In this document: piece after piece, positions 59,669 through 64,000 of the stretch | Numbering within the stretch: the first letter of the stretch is position 1 | Layout: every line of letters begins with the position of its first letter | NCBI GenBank assembly: GCA_026874595.1 | Contig: CM049314.1 | Span: forward strand, 10,596,729 to 10,660,728 | Source of the DNA: Sipunculus nudus | Lineage: Eukaryota > Annelida > Sipuncula > Golfingiida > Sipunculidae | DNA length: 64,000 bases | Reading direction: 5' to 3' | The notes under the pieces: generated by a model | Database searches by the model: none | What the model was told of the DNA's origin: nothing | The model's input: only the letters and a program-made list of their open reading frames with translations | Position numbers and translations under genes: made by a program

Positions 59669-62494
59669 TTTAGCTCAGCTGACTGTAAGTCATCTGAGCT
59701 ATAGCGATCACTCTTTGTCTGTTGTCCGTCTGTCCGACTGTCCGTTAATCAGGCACAAATCATAACTGCTGGACCTAGAATCTTGTAACCTGACATTTTG
59801 AGAGGTCCATGAAAAATCTCCTGTTCATGCAGACTTGTGGCGCCACCTGTATTTTTTTCAAATTTTTACCATTTTTTTTTCTCTATTTTTGAGACCTTTA
59901 AGGATGTAGTTACCTGTCAGCAGGGTACAAATAGTAACGACTGGACCTAAAATCTTCATTCTTGACACACAGGGAGACCCATGAAAAGTCTCCATGGAAA
60001 CCTGAAATAAGGTCTCTGTTACCCATATCCTTCAAGCTATAGGACTCCAAAGTATCCCTCAATAATGGAAAATTTGATACAAAAGCTGAATTATCTGAAC
60101 AAGTAATGCAGAGATCACCATAATTGTTTGCATAGATATTGATCTTGGAGTGTTTCATCAGTTTCTGGAGACTGGTGGCACCACCTATATTTTTTCGGGG
60201 TTTTTTTACGAATTTTTTTCTCTATTTTTGAGACCTTTAAAGATATGAACATCTGTTAACAGGGCACAAATTATAACAACTGGACCTTGAATATTCATTC
60301 TTGACACACAGGAAGACCAATGAAAAGTCTCCATGGAAACCTGAAATTAGGTCTCTGTTACCAATATCCTTTAAGCTGTATGGCTCCAAAATACCCCCCC
60401 CCCCCAGAAAAATGAAAAATTTGATACAAAAACTGCAGTATTTAATAACTACAACACTGATGGTCTGATTTTTGGCACACTTTTTGATCATGAGATGTTC
60501 CGTCAGTTTCTGCAGACTGGGTGTGCCACCTCTATTTTTTCAAATTTTTATGATTTTTTTAGCTCAGCTGACTATAAGTCATCTGAGCTATAGTCGTGGT
60601 CCATTGTCCGTCGTCCGTCCGTCCGTCCGTAGATGTGGCACATTTTGAAACTGTAAGACCTAGGAATCCAAAATTTGGCATCATGTTAGATGTCCCAAAG
60701 ATCTCCTACCAAGCCGAAAACTGGGTCTTTGCCACTTCGTTCCTTTTAGAAATTAAGGAAAAACCTCTATTTTTTATTAAAAACCTATTATCACACTTCA
60801 GGACTGCCTAATATCAAAACTGCTCATCTGTTTTTCCTCATATTTACCATAAATATTCCCCTATATAGTTCCTATGTACATGCCAGAAATTATGTTTGTA
60901 TAATATAATTTAAAAAAGTAATGGGCCCAAACATAATGCATTTTGTAAAAAATCAGGAAAGATATTTGATCACTTAACACAAAACATGTTAAAGCTATGG
61001 ACTTTTTTTCCAGTAATATAACTTAAATTAATCAAAATTAAATTGTATACTCAAAATTAGATCTTACCTCGCAGTGGTTTGACTTATCCAACCGGAAAAT
61101 TGGGAGGTTTATACATCCTGGACAGGTTTCTCGATTTTATGACAGGTGTCACCACCTACATTTACATTTACTCTGCAGACATCCAAGCTCATATCTCTGT
61201 TTGACCGATTAGGCCAAAATTTTGCATGTGTATAGATCTCACATAGCTCTTCATCATAGGCAAAACTGGTGGCGCCACCGGCAACCATTTATGCACAGCA
61301 TCCATCTGTTCATCTGCCTTAGGGTAAAATCACTCATATCTCAGCAGTGGTTTGACTTTTCCACCTGAAATTTTGCAGGTATTTTACATACTTGACAGCT
61401 TTCTCAATTTTATGACAGGTGGCGCCACCTACATTCACGTTTACTCTGCAGACATCCAAGCTCATATCTCGGGAACCGTTTGACCGATTGAGCCAAAATT
61501 TTGCTTGTGTATAGATCTCACATAGCTATTCATCATAGGCAAAACAGGTGGCGCCACCTGGAACAATTTATGCACAGCATCCATCTGTTCATCTGCCTTA
61601 GGATAAAATCACTCATATCACAGCAGTGGTTTGACTTATCCACCTGAAATTTTGCAGGTTTATACATCCTGGACAGCTTTCTCAATTTTATGACAGGTGG
61701 CGCCACCTACATTCACGTTTACTCTGCAGACATCCAAGCTCATATCTCTGGAACCGTTTGACCGATTGGGCCAAAATTTTGCTTGTGTATAGATCTCACA
61801 TAGCTCTTCATCATAGGCAAAACTGGTGGTGCCACCTGCAACCACTTATGCACAGCACCCATGTGTTGATCTTCCTTGGGATAAAATCACTCATATCTCA
61901 GCAGTGGTTTGACTTATCCACCTGAAATTTTGCAGGTTTATACATCCTGGACAATTTTCTTGATTTTATGACAGGTTGCACCACCTACATTCACGTTTAA
62001 GCTGCAGACATCCATGCTAATATGCAACACATCACGCTCTATTCCCCTTGCCACTTAATCCATGCCCCACTTCACCCGTCCCACTCCGATTTCTGCGGAT
62101 ACACATAGTGGTTTGTTGACTACCCATATTCTGGTTTTAAAATGTCCTAGTCCGAAACTTGCAGGTCAGAAACGTCCATTTTGCTGAAATCATAATGACT
62201 AAGGTAGATATGCAGGACTTAGGAGGATCAATATTAAATTTTCAAAATAAACCTCCATTCATACTCCTAAACTTTGCACAGATTCGCATTAGGCTTGTAG
62301 GCCTTGTTTAAAGTTTACACATTTTTTCTCTGTTTTTGAGATATATAATTATATACATATGCAATCTTGCCCTGTTGGTTAATCTGTTTGATGCTTCAGT
62401 TGAATGGGTATATACTACCATTTAGATGATAAAATTTCCTTTTGCGAATCTCTTCCCAGTCAGCTGAGTGTCATGACCCATGGGTCACTTGTTT
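59669..62494 (+). mobile_element. Family-1 element interrupted by nested element(s) (element H)
   Basis: The 5' terminus TTTTAGCTCAGCTGACTG starts at 59669 with a full hairpin and GTCC segment. Core units match element E, with TGTGGCGCCACC near 59836, GGTGGCACCACC at 60174 and a weak site at about 60520. The core breaks at 60557 and the E-type tail resumes at about 62311 (matching 19150-19294), ending with AGTCAGCTGAG (62458-62468), TGACCCATGGGTCA (62474-62487) and CTTGTTT. Confidence 0.8.
60558..62310 (+). mobile_element. Nested chimeric element: family-1 5' end, family-3 core, family-5 3' end
   Basis: 60558-61062 has the family-1 5' hairpin, a GTCCGTCC microsatellite and the element B/C core. 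At about 61063 it changes abruptly to family-3 (element F) units, with GGTGGCGCCACC exact at 61268, 61418, 61547 and 61696 and a variant at 61824. The family-3 tail 'gcggatacacatagtg' then 'gttgactac' follows (62096-62126), with the 3' hairpin decayed. The last 180 bp end in 'aggcttgtaggccttgttt', as at 22391. No family-1 3' terminus or family-3 5' terminus is present, so it is either a stack of truncated insertions or a single chimeric mobile unit. Confidence 0.65.
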
Positions 62495-63119
62495 AATTAA
62501 CCTTTTTCTGTTTCGATTGTTTTAGAATTTTATACAAATTTCTTACACTCTTTACAATTACATTTACTTATCAGGAAATATCTTGCTTTAATTGCCTTTA
62601 CAATAATTCCAACAATTACTGCAAAAATGGTTTGCTTTAGGTCAATGGAAACGTTTAGTATGTTTGTCCTCAGTGAATCTATTCATATGAGGGGTTTCTA
62701 GCTACCAATCTTGAGTGTGCTTTAGTGGCCATGTTGGTCAAAGGTTAAAGGTCAATCAGAGTGTTATTAAAATGGCACAGTCTTTTAAAGAGAAAATTAA
62801 TAAGGAAAAAGGGGAGGTTTTCCAAAGACTAATTTATAAAGGAAATAATATCTTTAAGGGGAGATCATCTGTTCTACACTACTCATGTTTAGTTTGAATA
62901 TCTCCTGAGGGGAATTGTTGGTCATCTTGCCAGGAATACACTACCTGCCTGCTAATACAGAAATCAGGTACTCTGTGGCTCTTTTAATACAAGCTTTTGA
63001 AGATTAATTAAGGATTTTTCATAAGTACTTGTTGATTTTTGTGCCTCCAGACTGATTGACAAGATAAATCCAATAAAGTGATACCTCAGCAGGGTTTATT
63101 ACCAACTAACAGATTTTCA
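62495..63119. other. Unique AT-rich DNA
   Basis: The frame 62715-62897 is lysine-rich and short, with no domain. Nothing else was recognised. Confidence 0.4.
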
Positions 63120-64000
63120 GTAACTTTAAGTGAAGTTGTGGACAAGATGGTTGTTTATTGGTCAGAAGTAAACACTAAAGGTCGTTAAGAAGCTGGATCA
63201 AGTCGGAACGAGGTCTTGGACAAAATGGCGACAGTATGTTACTCATTTGGGACTTATGTCCGTGATGGGAAAGATGTTCATGACGCTGGTTATTGAGTTG
63301 TTCATTGGGTGTCTCTTTAACCTGGTTTGGGGGTCTCCTGGATCCTGCTTGGCCGTCATGTTGTGCTTGTGATGGTGGACATAAAGGCAGTATATGTTGG
63401 AGAGTGCAAGTGAGAATGCTGCCGTTTTCTCACTTTATGTCTGGAGAATAAACGAAGACATAAACCTATACAGAAGACGCTTTCTCTTTTGAAACAGCTG
63501 CCTGCGTCGGGCGTAGGCTTTGAATGCCCCTCCTCTAACATCACCTGTGTCAGTGGCGTTATAGGGAGTTTTCTCTTTGATGAACACTTTGATCTGCCCT
63601 GCTGCCTGCCCCGTCTGTTCGATGGAAGTTCCATGAATTTATGACACTTCCCCCCAGGGGCTGATCGTACTGTATGTAATTAAGGTTTGGTTCCGGGGAA
63701 CGGCAATGACCATGGCTGTAAAGCCACTGAATTTAAAACGGTTCAAGTCATTAAGGGTAAACACATGGGCCCCCGAACAATGTAACAGTCGTAAGCCAGT
63801 GCAGTTAACTCCAGAAGCCAGAGGATATTAACAGAATGGTGTCACGACTGTCTCAGCCATTTTCTTCTTTTCTGCTACTGCTTCAGCAACAATAGACAAG
63901 AGACAAGCCACTTAATGTTAACAGTGGGAGCCCTGCCACCTCCTCTACTGGTTGTCAGTCACCCCTATGTGGGCTCATACACTCTGCCGCACTTCTGACA
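63120..64000. promoter_or_regulatory. CpG-retaining block running off the window, candidate regulatory DNA or gene edge
   Basis: About 25 CpGs occur in about 800 bp, with near-balanced GC and no repeat similarity. Motifs include GTAAACA (63758, forkhead-like) and ACAATG/ACAATAG (63778, 63890; Sox-like). A 92-codon minus frame (63356-63634) is basic but shows no family resemblance. The block continues past the window end, so a promoter or exon just outside is possible. Confidence 0.35.

Noticed and set aside
63356-63634. 92-codon basic minus-strand frame
   Set aside because: No family resemblance; composition follows the GC-richer block.

Overview
The window looks like lophotrochozoan, probably bivalve mollusc, nuclear DNA. 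It is AT-rich and contains no intact multi-domain gene. Most of it is interspersed repeats of a style I associate with bivalve introns and intergenic DNA, plus three large minisatellite arrays. The organism is an inference from repeat style, not from a gene. No rRNA gene, functional tRNA, CRISPR array, bacterial operon or complete transposase/reverse transcriptase gene was seen.

Layout. 1-3345: 3' part of a repeat element built from ~337-bp units. 3346-4027: LTR-like segment (minus strand). 4.0-5.5 kb: unique DNA with a hAT-like terminus relic. 5489-7158 and 12828-15972: two elements with the same termini as the first but a different core. 16391-17425 and 17427-19331: two adjacent elements of two families. 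20364-21432: head-to-tail 534-bp duplication carrying a tRNA-derived segment. 21781-22411: ~125-bp units. 23547-25290: element with 280-bp units. 25843-26040: 17-bp array. 29261-31959: 49-bp array. 40903-42840: element with ~330-bp units. 48949-53026: 40-bp array. 54362-55988: 23-bp array. 59669-62494: a nested, chimeric stack of elements.

Main result. At least four element types with different cores share one plan. Each has a 5' terminal inverted repeat inside a hairpin, then a GC-rich microsatellite, then a core (usually tandem units, each holding the palindrome GGTGGCGCCACC or a variant), then the inverted 3' terminal repeat, then a second hairpin. The plan resembles non-autonomous Helitron/Helentron elements (HINE type), although no helicase is present here. 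All oriented copies lie in the same direction.

Possible genic signal. Five short open, splice-site-flanked segments on the plus strand (8063-8204, 35527-35557, 37550-37674, 40048-40140, 47040-47130) could be small exons. None matches a protein I recognise, and each is individually weak. Several CpG-retaining unique blocks (26.63-27.08, 32.18-32.90, 44.39-44.87, 53.54-54.06, 57.78-58.10 and 63.12-64.00 kb) look like candidate conserved non-coding or regulatory DNA. The simplest reading is long intron(s) or a gene desert, with small exons and regulatory islands between repeats.
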